Notes: generated by a model not told the origin, from the letters alone. 9,194 nt of DNA from Hellea sp. (GCA_020628635.1 JAHDEU010000062.1:1-9194); one strand, 5' to 3'; positions 1-6,240 are shown, numbered from the stretch's first letter. Made by a program: numbers and translations.

Positions 1-54
1 ACCGCGGACCCCCTGATTACAAATCAGGTGCTCTACCAGCTGAGCTATAGGGGC
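1..54 (-). tRNA. tRNA-Thr (anticodon TGT), 3' part cut by the window edge
   Basis: Read on the minus strand, the acceptor 5' half GCCCCTA begins at base 54. It is followed by TA, a GCTC...GAGC D arm, and an anticodon stem CCTGA/TCAGG enclosing the loop TTTGTAA. The central triplet TGT decodes ACA, hence threonine. The T-stem 5' half (CGCGG) and the first T-loop base are present. The rest of the T arm, the 3' acceptor strand and any CCA lie left of base 1. The gene follows the small minus-strand gene at 88-429 after 33 bases, and a candidate promoter of its own overlaps the 3' end of that gene. Identity is secure; only the 3' end is unseen. Confidence 0.96.
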
Positions 55-73
55 GCTCTGGGTAGCGGGGCGG

Positions 74-102
74 GCATTAGTCTCGGATCAGGGGATATGC
101 AA
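74..102 (-). promoter_or_regulatory. Candidate tRNA-Thr promoter
   Basis: On the minus strand TTGCAT (102 to 97) is followed by a 17-base spacer and TAATGC (79 to 74), then a GC-rich discriminator. A start about 12 bases after the first T of the -10 falls near base 67, giving a leader of about 13 bases before the mature tRNA 5' end. The -35 lies in the last Leu-His codons of the 88-429 gene and the -10 lies just after its stop. The -10 matches TATAAT poorly, but the tRNA-Gln gene at the other end has the same TTGCAT-N17-TAATG layout, which is the main support. Confidence 0.45.
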
Positions 103-429
103 GCGCTGAGGGCTTATGCCTTTCATGCGCTGCAGCTCGCCGCGGCATTCGAGCTCCAGCTTGACGGTGGTGACGTGCCAGCCGAGCGAGCCGAGGTCGC
201 GGGCATCCGCGTCCGACAGGCGGTCCGAGACGGCGGCGGGCAGGGCGGAGAAGGGCAGGCCGCCGGATCCGGCGGATGCGACGGCGTCGAGTATGGCGGA
301 GCGCACGGTGTCGAACTTCCAGAGGGGCACGTTGGTGACGCCGTCGCGGCCCTTGGCCGGCGTGCGGCAGGGGACTTTGGGCGTCACGGTGCGGTTGGAG
401 ACGTCTGTCATGCGGGCGGAATAGCGCAT
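88..429 (-). CDS. Small DUF6958-like hypothetical protein
   Basis: This encodes a 113-residue soluble protein of unknown function. The core has a basic segment (residues 24-42, ending in PLWKFDTVRSAI), a small helical region (43-78) and a C-terminal stretch with WHVTTVKLELECRGELQR (84-101), ending SPQRL. That order (Lys/Tyr-rich start, helical middle, then W-x-V-x-T-V-x-L-x-L-E-x-x-G) is what I remember of DUF6958, a family of about 100 residues. The shape suggests a small winged-helix-like fold, but that is inference. I chose the ATG at 429 because GGAGG lies 7 bases upstream. An in-frame TTG at 447 has no comparable site, and an ATG at 411 also lacks one. There is no signal peptide or membrane segment. 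The gene is divergent from the CPBP protease gene, and its tail carries the candidate tRNA-Thr promoter. Confidence 0.75.
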   Translation of the reverse strand: MRYSARMTDVSNRTVTPKVPCRTPAKGRDGVTNVPLWKFDTVRSAILDAVASAGSGGLPFSALPAAVSDRLSDADARDLGSLGWHVTTVKLELECRGELQRMKGISPQRLHIP

Positions 430-551
430 GGCCCGCCCTCCGGCCAAGAGCCCTCACGGCGCAGCCTGTCCGAGCGGCCTGCAAGGTCGGGGTCTGTCGG
501 TTCGGCCGTTGGGGCCTGTGTCGCGGCGGGGCGAAGGGCGACCACACGTCG

Positions 552-593
552 GCGCGCGGCAAGCACGCCGCGCGCAATCGCGGCTTGCGTGCC
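552..593. other. Two overlapping, mutually exclusive hairpins in the divergent gap
   Basis: The 193-base gap between the two divergent genes (430-622) contains a perfect 9-bp inverted repeat, GCGCGCGGC (552-560) and GCCGCGCGC (567-575), with a 6-base loop. Overlapping it is a 15-bp inverted repeat with two mismatches, 558-572 against 579-593, with loop CGCAAT. The arms share bases, so only one stem can form at a time. I see no T-tract, so this is not an obvious terminator. I could not place clear -35/-10 boxes for either flanking gene in the gap. Function is unknown. Chance GC-rich symmetry is possible, though the second stem is long. Confidence 0.4.
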
Positions 594-622
594 GGCATGT
601 GACGCGCGACAGGCGGTCGGGC

Positions 623-1417
623 ATGCCACCGCTCACACCCCATCCGAATGCCCGGGCGTATCGCCTGCCCGACGTGTGGGCCTATTTGCGCCGCCCGCGT
701 TTCACCGCGCAACGCGAGGCATTGGACGCGGCGGCGCTGGCCCATCTGATCCTGCTGGTGGGCGCGACGGTTCTCGGAGTCATCATACTGACGCCGCTGA
801 TCGGCGGGATCGTCATCGGCGTGATGGGCGAACTGCCGGACAATTCCGTGGCCAATATCGACACGCAGACCCTGCTGCTGCTGGGCATGGTGATCGCGCC
901 GCTCTGGGAGGAGCTGGCCTACCGGTCCTGGCTGGGCGGGCCGCGGTCCGTTCTGATCGGGCTGCCCGCGCTGGCAGCGGTGAGCGCAGGATTGGCAGCG
1001 GTCGCCTCGCCACTGTCCTCCTTTGCAACGCTGGTGATGATGGCGGTTCTGGGCATGCTGATCTTCCAGCTTGCCCTGCGCGTTTTTTCCGCGGGCGAGG
1101 CGAGCCTGGCCGGCCTGCGCCGCCGGAGCTTTCCATTGGTGTTCTGGGGGAGCGCGTTGCTCTTCGGCATGCTGCACCTCGCCAATTACGACGGCGGGTT
1201 GAGCCATCCCGTGCTGCTGCTGGCCGTGCTGCCGCAATTCCTGATCGGCGCGCTGCTGGGCTATGTGCGCATGCGCTTCGGCCTGCTCGCGGCGATGGGG
1301 TTCCACGCGGCCTATAACGGTGTGCTGATCGGGCTGATGGTGGTGCTGACGAACGTGGCGCCAGACGCGGCGGACGGCGCAGTGAAGGGCGCGGCGATGG
1401 CCTTGCGTGTCCTCTAA
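623..1417 (+). CDS. CPBP family intramembrane metalloprotease (Abi/CAAX-type)
   Basis: This is a multi-pass membrane protein of 264 residues in the CPBP (CAAX protease and bacteriocin-processing, Abi) family. Its members are intramembrane glutamic/metal-type proteases related to Rce1. The three family motifs are all present: EExxxR (E96, E97, R101), FxxxH (F181, H185) and HxxxN (H228, N232), so it is probably catalytically competent. Hydrophobic segments lie at about 40-68, 84-97, 108-128, 134-153, 171-187, 197-213 and 219-243. The substrate is unknown. The frame is open back to 428, but I start at the ATG at 623, which has a weak AGGCGG site 6 bases upstream. The longer version would overlap the opposite-strand gene and add a basic, low-complexity N-terminus unlike the family. 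The stop lies 38 bases before metG, within whose spacer a promoter candidate sits. Confidence 0.88.
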   Translation: MPPLTPHPNARAYRLPDVWAYLRRPRFTAQREALDAAALAHLILLVGATVLGVIILTPLIGGIVIGVMGELPDNSVANIDTQTLLLLGMVIAPLWEELAYRSWLGGPRSVLIGLPALAAVSAGLAAVASPLSSFATLVMMAVLGMLIFQLALRVFSAGEASLAGLRRRSFPLVFWGSALLFGMLHLANYDGGLSHPVLLLAVLPQFLIGALLGYVRMRFGLLAAMGFHAAYNGVLIGLMVVLTNVAPDAADGAVKGAAMALRVL

Positions 1418-1420
1418 CTC

Positions 1421-1448
1421 TTGCGGGGTCCGCGCGCCCTGCTAGAGG
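1421..1448 (+). promoter_or_regulatory. Candidate metG promoter, GCTA-type, implying a leaderless mRNA
   Basis: TTGCGG (1421-1426) is separated by 16 bases from TAGAGG (1443-1448), read within GCTAGAGG. This resembles the Caulobacter housekeeping promoter form (TTGaCgS with GCTANAWC). Exactly seven bases separate the -10 hexamer from the metG ATG at 1456, the usual distance from -10 to +1, so transcription would begin at or one base before the start codon. The AGAGG within the -10 could instead act as a ribosome-binding site for a transcript from further upstream, such as readthrough from the CPBP gene. Confidence 0.45.
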
Positions 1449-1455
1449 CGCGGCC

Positions 1456-3207
1456 ATGTCCTCGCCACACCCCATCCTCATCACCAGCGCGCTGCCCTAT
1501 ATCAACGGCGTGAAGCATCTCGGCAATCTGGCGGGCTCCATGCTGCCGGCCGATGTCTATGCGCGCGCCATGCGGCTGCTGGGCCATGATGTGCTCTATA
1601 TCTGTGCCACTGATGAGCACGGCACGCCGGCGGAACTCGCAGCCGCGGAAGCGGGCATGGAGGTGGCGGACTATTGCGATGCCATGCATGACGCCCAAGC
1701 CGAAGCGGGCGCGGCGTTCGACCTGTCCTATGACTGGTTCGGGCGCAGCAGCGGGGCGGCGACGGCCCGGATCACGCAGGAGTTTTCCGCCGCGCTGGAA
1801 CGCGCCGGGCTGATCGAGGCGCGCACGTCCCGCCAAGTCTATTCCAATGCGGACGGCCGCTATCTGCCCGACCGCTATGTCGAGGGGACGTGTCCGAATT
1901 GCGGGTTCGAGTCCGCGCGGGGAGACCAGTGCGACAGCTGCGGCAAGCTGCTGGACCCTGTGGACCTGATCGATCCCTACAGCGCGGTGAGCGGGTCGAA
2001 GGATGTGGAGATCCGGGAAACAGAGCACCTCTATCTGAAGCAATCGGAGATGAGCGGGCGGTTGCGCGAATGGGTCGAGGCGCAGACGGACTGGCCCGCG
2101 CTGGCGAGCTCCATCGCGCTGAAGTGGCTGGACGAGGGGCTGCGCGACCGCTCGATCACGCGCGATCTCGACTGGGGCATTCCGGTGGTGGACGCGCACG
2201 GCAATCCGCGGCCCGGGTTTGAAGGCAAGGTATACTATGTCTGGTTCGATGCGCCCATCGCCTACATCGGCGCGACGCAGGACTGGGCAGCCCACCAAAA
2301 AGAAAAAGGGACGGGCGGCGACTGGGAGCACTGGTGGAAAGTCGGAGACGGCGACACGACGAAATATGTCCAGTTCATGGGCAAGGACAATGTCGCCTTC
2401 CACACGCTCTCCTTCCCCACGACGATCATGGGCGTGAACAGCGAGACGGACGGCGCGCCGTGGCGGCTGGTCGACACGCTCAAGGCGTTCAACTGGGTGA
2501 CGTGGTATGGCGGGAAGTTCTCGACCAGCTCGAGACGCGGCGTGTTCATGGATCAGGCCATCGATCTCGCACCAAGCGACGCCTGGCGCTGGCACCTCAT
2601 GGCCAATGCGCCGGAGAGCTCGGACGCGGCGTTCACCTGGGAGGAATTCCAGGCGAGCGTGAACTCGGACCTCGCCAACGTGCTCGGCAATTTCGTCAAC
2701 CGGATCACGAAATATGCGGGCTCCAAATTCGACGGGCGCGTGCCGGACGGCGGCGTGTCGGGCGGGCACGAGACCTGGATCATCGACGAGATTTCGCGGC
2801 GACTGCCGGTGATGATCGACCACTTCAACACGCGCGAGTTCAGAAAAGCGCTGGGCGAGATGCGCGCCATCTGGGCGGCGGGCAACGAATACCTGACCCG
2901 CGCCGCGCCCTGGACCCACTACAAGACGGATGTCGACCAGGCGGCGGTCGGCGTGCGCATGGGGCTCAACCTCGCCGCGCTCTACGGCATCATCTCCCAG
3001 CCCGTCATCCCGCGCGCGGCGGCGAGCATTCTCGACGCGCTCGGCATCCCCGAGAACCGACGCAGCTGGGATTTCGACGGCTGGGCCAATGCGCTGCCTG
3101 TGGGGCACACGATCAGCGCGCCCGACGTGTTGTTCTCCAAGATCGAGGACGCGCAAGTGGCCGAGTGGACCGAGAGGTTTGGTGGGGAAGCCGCCCAGGC
3201 CTCATGA
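1456..3207 (+). CDS. metG: Methionine--tRNA ligase (MetRS)
   Basis: This cytoplasmic class I synthetase attaches methionine to tRNA-Met for initiation and elongation. At 583 residues it has the Rossmann catalytic domain with the HIGH-type motif HLGN (21-24). The connective domain carries a four-cysteine zinc knuckle (C146, C149, C159, C162), the same spacing as the E. coli enzyme. The conserved YVQFMGKDN segment comes next, then KFSTS (354-358), the lineage's version of KMSKS. The anticodon-binding helical domain fills about 400-560. There is no C-terminal EMAP/Trbp111-like dimerisation domain, so the form is short compared with E. coli. The start is fixed by the N-terminal ILITSALPY motif close to Met1. 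The stop overlaps the next ATG (ATGA), so the DUF805 gene is probably translationally coupled. All key motifs are intact. Confidence 0.98.
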   Translation: MSSPHPILITSALPYINGVKHLGNLAGSMLPADVYARAMRLLGHDVLYICATDEHGTPAELAAAEAGMEVADYCDAMHDAQAEAGAAFDLSYDWFGRSSGAATARITQEFSAALERAGLIEARTSRQVYSNADGRYLPDRYVEGTCPNCGFESARGDQCDSCGKLLDPVDLIDPYSAVSGSKDVEIRETEHLYLKQSEMSGRLREWVEAQTDWPALASSIALKWLDEGLRDRSITRDLDWGIPVVDAHGNPRPGFEGKVYYVWFDAPIAYIGATQDWAAHQKEKGTGGDWEHWWKVGDGDTTKYVQFMGKDNVAFHTLSFPTTIMGVNSETDGAPWRLVDTLKAFNWVTWYGGKFSTSSRRGVFMDQAIDLAPSDAWRWHLMANAPESSDAAFTWEEFQASVNSDLANVLGNFVNRITKYAGSKFDGRVPDGGVSGGHETWIIDEISRRLPVMIDHFNTREFRKALGEMRAIWAAGNEYLTRAAPWTHYKTDVDQAAVGVRMGLNLAALYGIISQPVIPRAAASILDALGIPENRRSWDFDGWANALPVGHTISAPDVLFSKIEDAQVAEWTERFGGEAAQAS

Positions 3208-3689
3208 CACCCTTCAACGAAGCCATCGTCAAATGGATACGCCTCGGGTTCACCTTTTCGGGGCGCTCCACGCGCGCGGATTTCTGGTGGCCGCTGCTGC
3301 TGGTGGTCATCGTGCAGACCACGCTGCTGTCGCTGTTCGCCAGCGGCTCGGGCATGGTCTGGCTGGAGGCACTGGTCGAATGGTCGGAGGGCGGGTCCAA
3401 CGATCTGGCGGAGCTCGACCTGCCGGAGCTGGGCGCGCTGTCGCGGTTCGCGGGCGTGTTCCTCGTCGTGTTCGGACTGCTGACCTTCTTCCCGAACCTC
3501 GCGGTCAGTTGGCGGCGCTTTCACGACCTTGGAAAGCCCGGCTGGTTCCACCTGCTTTTCCTGTTTGCGCGGGCCGTCCTGCCCTTCGCGGTGCTGGCCG
3601 AGCTCGTCTGGTTCATCGCGCCCGGAGAGCGGCGGGACAACCGTTACGGCCCGGACCCGCTGGACGCGCGGCCCGACGTCTTCGACTAG
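3204..3689 (+). CDS. DUF805 family membrane protein
   Basis: This is a 161-residue inner-membrane protein of the DUF805 family, whose function is not established. The family marks are visible: GRSTRADFWW (20-29) at the N-terminus, VSWRRFHDLGKPGW (101-114) between hydrophobic segments, and NRYGPDP (146-152) near the C-terminus. Membrane segments lie at about 28-47, 82-102 and 113-138. An acidic loop (about 57-76) follows the first. The ATG lies in ATGA with the metG stop, a 4-base overlap pointing to one transcript and coupled translation. Its TAG overlaps the stop codon of the converging gene, so the two 3' ends share CTAG and there is no room for a dedicated terminator. Nothing here ties its role to methionine metabolism; such pairing can be lineage-specific packing. 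Confidence 0.9.
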   Translation: MTPFNEAIVKWIRLGFTFSGRSTRADFWWPLLLVVIVQTTLLSLFASGSGMVWLEALVEWSEGGSNDLAELDLPELGALSRFAGVFLVVFGLLTFFPNLAVSWRRFHDLGKPGWFHLLFLFARAVLPFAVLAELVWFIAPGERRDNRYGPDPLDARPDVFD

Positions 3690-4489
3690 CCGGGAACGCG
3701 GTCATAGCCGCTGATCGGCACGCGCGGATGGGCGAGGGCGGACGCGATCAGCAGCAATATCCCAACAGCCGCCGCCCATCCGATTGCGGGCACTTCCGGC
3801 GTGCCGAGCAGGTGGCGCGCGGCGAGCCAGGCGAGGCCCCACACGGCGGGCAGCACATAGACCTTGTTGCACTGCGCGACTCGGCACACCCAGATGATCA
3901 GCCCCAGCGCGGCGGCGAGGATCAGCAGGCTCGATAGCAGATTGGCCTCTCCGCCCGCGAACACGTCATAGGCGATCGGCGTCCAGTTCAGGAACACGGC
4001 CAAGCTGCACCAGCCCGCGATCAGGCTGATCGGCCAATAGGTGGCAAGGCGCTCGGCCGCGGTGACGCTGTTGACATGGCGCGTCATGATGATCGTTGCC
4101 CGGATCAGGCAGGCGACGGCCGGGATGAAGACCAGCGCCGTGCCCCACTGCACGAGCGCTTCCGGCGCGAATGCCGTGATCAGCGACCAGCCGCAGATGA
4201 AGAAAAAGCCGCCTGCCGTCCACCAGCCGACGTCCCGGAACACCGCGCGCGGGCCGTTCTTGGGCAGGGCCTGCACCACACCGTAAGCGAGGCAGAGCAC
4301 GAAGATCGGAAACCAGATGGAGAAGGCGGGACCGAGCGGGACCAGCCAGTTGGCAGAGCTGTCCGAGAACTCGGCCGGCGTGCGCGCGCCCTCCATGATG
4401 AACCCGATGGAGGACAGGATCCATATGCCCGGCGCGAGCACGAGGTTGAGCGATTGGCGAAAAATGTCGGACAGCGTGCGCGAGGTCAT
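3686..4489 (-). CDS. TspO/MBR-related (tryptophan-rich sensory-like) membrane protein
   Basis: This is a very hydrophobic protein of 267 residues with about eight predicted membrane segments: 14-33, 55-75, 87-107, 112-134, 149-169, 183-203, 208-228 and 234-253. The stretch TPAEFSD (37-43), then VPLGPAFSIWFPIF (50-63) and VVQALP (71-76), matches the N-terminal signature of long TspO/MBR-like proteins (PxGxxFSIWxxIY, then YQALP). Tryptophans are frequent, as in that family. Canonical TspO has about 160 residues and five helices, so this is an enlarged relative and a porphyrin or sterol ligand should not be assumed. The ATG at 4489 has no evident Shine-Dalgarno. A weak GGGACG-N17-TAACAT ends only four bases before it, which would give an almost leaderless mRNA. 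The gene converges on the DUF805 gene with a 4-base overlap and is divergent from hpf. Confidence 0.72.
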   Translation of the reverse strand: MTSRTLSDIFRQSLNLVLAPGIWILSSIGFIMEGARTPAEFSDSSANWLVPLGPAFSIWFPIFVLCLAYGVVQALPKNGPRAVFRDVGWWTAGGFFFICGWSLITAFAPEALVQWGTALVFIPAVACLIRATIIMTRHVNSVTAAERLATYWPISLIAGWCSLAVFLNWTPIAYDVFAGGEANLLSSLLILAAALGLIIWVCRVAQCNKVYVLPAVWGLAWLAARHLLGTPEVPAIGWAAAVGILLLIASALAHPRVPISGYDRVPG

Positions 4490-4557
4490 GCGGATGTTAC
4501 GCTTGGGATGCGAAAACGTCCCGGCGCGCCCTCATTTTTTGCCGTCTCGCAATTTCT

Positions 4558-4614
4558 TTGCCCACCGTGCGCGACTCCTGTGCTAAGAGGGACGTCTTCC
4601 AACGGCCAAGAGGA
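4558..4614 (+). promoter_or_regulatory. Candidate hpf promoter and ribosome-binding site
   Basis: In the 130-base divergent gap, TTGCCC (4558-4563) lies upstream of GCTAAGAG (4582-4589), which matches the GCTANAWC -10 form at most positions. The spacing (17 to 20 bases depending on alignment) is not ideal. AAGAGGA (4608-4614) is a good ribosome-binding site five bases before the hpf ATG. The RBS is more certain than the promoter. The preceding gene faces the other way, so some promoter must exist here. Confidence 0.45.
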
Positions 4615-4619
4615 CCCTT

Positions 4620-5189
4620 ATGCAAATCCAGATCGTCTCCAAGAACATCGATGTGTCGCCCGCCCTGCAGGAGCGGATATCCGACCGGTTGGAGGAGATG
4701 ATGGACAAGTATATCCACCGCGAGGGCGACGCCCAGGTGTCGGTCGCGCGCGACGGCTCGGGCTTTCGCACCGTGGTCTCCATCCACCTGCCCAGCGGCG
4801 CGACGTTCGAGGGCTCGGGCGACGCGCAGGAGGCCTATCCGGCGTCGGACGAGGCGCTGGACCATGTGGAGAAGCGCCTGCGCCGATACAAGCGCCGCCT
4901 CAAGGACCACAGCCAGAAGGCCAAGGCCAAAGAGGCGCAGCTCTTCGTGCTGGAAAACCCCGCCGGGCCTGAGCCGGACGCCGAAGACGACACACAGGAC
5001 GCGCCCGACCAGCCCATGGTGATTGCAGAGCGGACCGGGAAGGTCCGCACGCTGACCCCGGGCATGGCCGCGCTGGAGGTCGGGCTGGCCGATAGCGGCG
5101 TGGTGGTGTTCCACAACTCGCGTCACGGCGGGCTCAACGTGGTCTACAAGCGCCCGGACGGCCATATCGGCTGGATCGACCCGCAATAG
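4620..5189 (+). CDS. hpf: Long-form ribosome hibernation promoting factor (Hpf/RaiA)
   Basis: This 189-residue cytoplasmic protein binds the 30S decoding region of idle ribosomes and, in its long form, pairs them into 100S dimers. The N-terminal S30AE/sigma-54 modulation domain (1-97) begins with the typical MQIQIVSKNIDVSPAL and includes a basic helix rich in Arg and Lys (84-104) that contacts rRNA. A charged, Pro/Asp-rich linker (112-131) joins it to the C-terminal dimerisation domain (132-188). That domain ends with VVYKRPDGHIGWIDP, close to the family pattern VVYRRxDGxxGLIxP. A strong RBS and the N-terminal match fix the start. It precedes ptsN by 197 bases, a conserved pairing. rpoN and lptB, usually just upstream in alphaproteobacteria, are not here. 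Long-form HPFs are typically induced in stationary phase or starvation. Confidence 0.96.
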   Translation: MQIQIVSKNIDVSPALQERISDRLEEMMDKYIHREGDAQVSVARDGSGFRTVVSIHLPSGATFEGSGDAQEAYPASDEALDHVEKRLRRYKRRLKDHSQKAKAKEAQLFVLENPAGPEPDAEDDTQDAPDQPMVIAERTGKVRTLTPGMAALEVGLADSGVVVFHNSRHGGLNVVYKRPDGHIGWIDPQ

Positions 5190-5261
5190 GACTGGATCGC
5201 ATCTTCGGATAACCGGCGGTGCGCGATTTTATCCCGGACAAGCGAGGCGCACGCGGCCTGC

Positions 5262-5293
5262 GGCCCGCTCTTGCGGTGCGAGCCGTGCGGGCC
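5262..5293 (+). other. Two-stem hairpin in the hpf-ptsN gap
   Basis: The 197-base gap 5190-5386 contains an outer 7-bp stem, GGCCCGC (5262-5268) with GCGGGCC (5287-5293). Inside it is a 5-bp stem, CTTGC (5270-5274) with GCGAG (5278-5282), around the loop GGT. The inner stem contains a U-G pair only in plus-strand RNA, favouring a role in the hpf-ptsN transcript. There is no T-tract, so it may act as a processing or stability barrier or a weak terminator. A smaller inverted repeat (CGGATAA...TTATCC, about 5206-5236) lies just after the hpf stop. I see no clear promoter for ptsN and its RBS is weak. Confidence 0.45.
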
Positions 5294-5386
5294 TATGCCG
5301 CGCCCCGGATAGGATGGGACGGCCGACCCAGGGGAAGGCGGTCGTGAACACCGGGCGCAGAGCGCGCTCAGACCAGAGACATTGTT

Positions 5387-5866
5387 ATGACCGATAGCGC
5401 CCTGTTTCGCGCCGACACGATTGTGTGCGATCTCAAGCCCGACAGCGCCAAGCAGCTGTTCCAGGAAATCTCCAGCCGCCTGATGGCCGCGCACAATCTG
5501 GCCGAGCGCGGGATCAACTGCCGCGACATCGTGGCGGCCGCATCGGAACGCGAACGTCTCGGCTCCACCGGTGTCGGCAATGGCGTGGCCCTGCCGCATG
5601 CCCGGATCGAGGGCATAGACACGGTCGTCGCGGGGTTCGCCCGCCTGTCAGAGCCCATGGAGTTCGACGCGGTCGATGGCCGCCCGGTCGATCTGGTGTG
5701 CTTCCTGCTCGCCCCGGCGGACGCTGGCGGCGCCCACCTGCGCGCGCTCGCCCGCGTCTCGCGCCTGCTCCGCCGCCCCGAGCTCCGCGCCCGCCTGCGT
5801 GCTGCGCCGAGTGCCGAGGCGATCTACACGATACTGGCGGATCAGGCGGCGACAAAGGCGGCCTAG
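5387..5866 (+). CDS. ptsN: Nitrogen-PTS EIIA protein PtsN (EIIA-Ntr)
   Basis: This 159-residue cytoplasmic phosphoprotein is the end of the PtsP-PtsO-PtsN phosphorelay. It does not import sugar but regulates by its phosphorylation state; in other proteobacteria its targets include potassium transport, sensor kinases and the stringent response. The PTS EIIA type-2 fold fills the protein. The phospho-acceptor is H71 in GVGNGVALPHARIEG, the expected place (about H73 in E. coli). Upstream, ERERLGSTGVG (55-65) is the usual lead-in. A DLVCFLLAPADAGGAHL segment and a C-terminal helix follow. ATG at 5387 gives the usual length, but the Shine-Dalgarno is poor (AGAG, about ten bases away). It follows hpf and is probably partly co-transcribed with it. 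Residues 104-145 are unusually Arg- and Ala-rich, probably from GC pressure. Confidence 0.95.
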   Translation: MTDSALFRADTIVCDLKPDSAKQLFQEISSRLMAAHNLAERGINCRDIVAAASERERLGSTGVGNGVALPHARIEGIDTVVAGFARLSEPMEFDAVDGRPVDLVCFLLAPADAGGAHLRALARVSRLLRRPELRARLRAAPSAEAIYTILADQAATKAA

Positions 5867-6240
5867 ACGGGCGCGCGGGGGCGCGGCCAGTACGGGTTGT
5901 CCCCACCACTAGATCGCGCTCATTCGCTGGCGCTCACGATTACCTTTCGGTCACTGATAAAGTCGCAGGCACCACGCCCGCTCTGGCGCCCATCCCCACT
6001 GCCGCGAGATCGGGCCATGGGCAGGCCGTCGGAGCATTATCGGATCGTCCGGGGGACAATCTGCAGCGAAGGGTCGGCCTGAGGAGAAATCTTGTAAATA
6101 CCCGCCTCTCGCCGGCTTGTTAGCCTGCCCCGGACTTGATCCGGGGGCTAGCCCATGGCCCGGTCGCGCGCGATGCGTCCACGGTGCCGGGGTGCGCCGC
6201 GGTTGCAGCGCTCAGCCGACAGCCGCCGCCGACACCCGAT
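5867..6240. other. Convergent intergenic region without a gene
   Basis: These 374 bases separate the 3' end of ptsN from the 3' end of the exported-protein gene. I find no credible coding frame: a 61-codon frame starting with TTG at 5897 has no RBS and no family resemblance. The region contains the heptamer GCGCTCA twice (5916-5922 and 5930-5936), and a GC-rich symmetric stretch just after ptsN with CGCGC/GCGCG arms around GGGG but no T-tract. It also holds the REP-like palindrome at 6121-6150, listed separately. Composition is more mixed than in the genes, with AT-richer parts around 5937-5965 and 6083-6105. No classical terminator is evident for either converging gene. Confidence 0.6.
6121..6150. 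repeat. REP-like palindrome with CCCCGGA-CTTGA-TCCGGGG core
   Basis: CCCCGGA (6128-6134) and TCCGGGG (6140-6146) form a perfect 7-bp stem around CTTGA. Outer arms TAGC (6121-6124) and GCTA (6147-6150) extend it past a 3-base bulge. I know this core as a dispersed intergenic palindrome in many alphaproteobacterial genomes. Its position between converging genes fits a role as a bidirectional transcription end or mRNA 3' stabiliser, but that is inference. Only one copy is visible in the window. Confidence 0.65.

Noticed and set aside
28..1317. A 429-codon plus-strand frame covering tRNA-Thr, the DUF6958-like gene and the CPBP gene
   Set aside because: It runs antisense through a tRNA and out of frame through a gene with intact CPBP motifs; the product is Gly/Arg/Ala-rich with no recognisable domain.
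1414..3156. A 580-codon minus-strand frame opposite metG
   Set aside because: It is the GC-rich antisense shadow of metG, which has every MetRS motif. The product is Arg/Val/His-rich with no membrane, catalytic or family pattern.
5867..5905. Symmetric CGCGC-GGGG-GCGCG stretch after ptsN considered as a terminator
   Set aside because: No T-tract follows, and such symmetry is expected by chance at this GC content.
5897..6082. A 61-codon plus-strand frame in the convergent gap
   Set aside because: It starts with TTG, has no ribosome-binding site, no hydrophobic or conserved pattern and no promoter.
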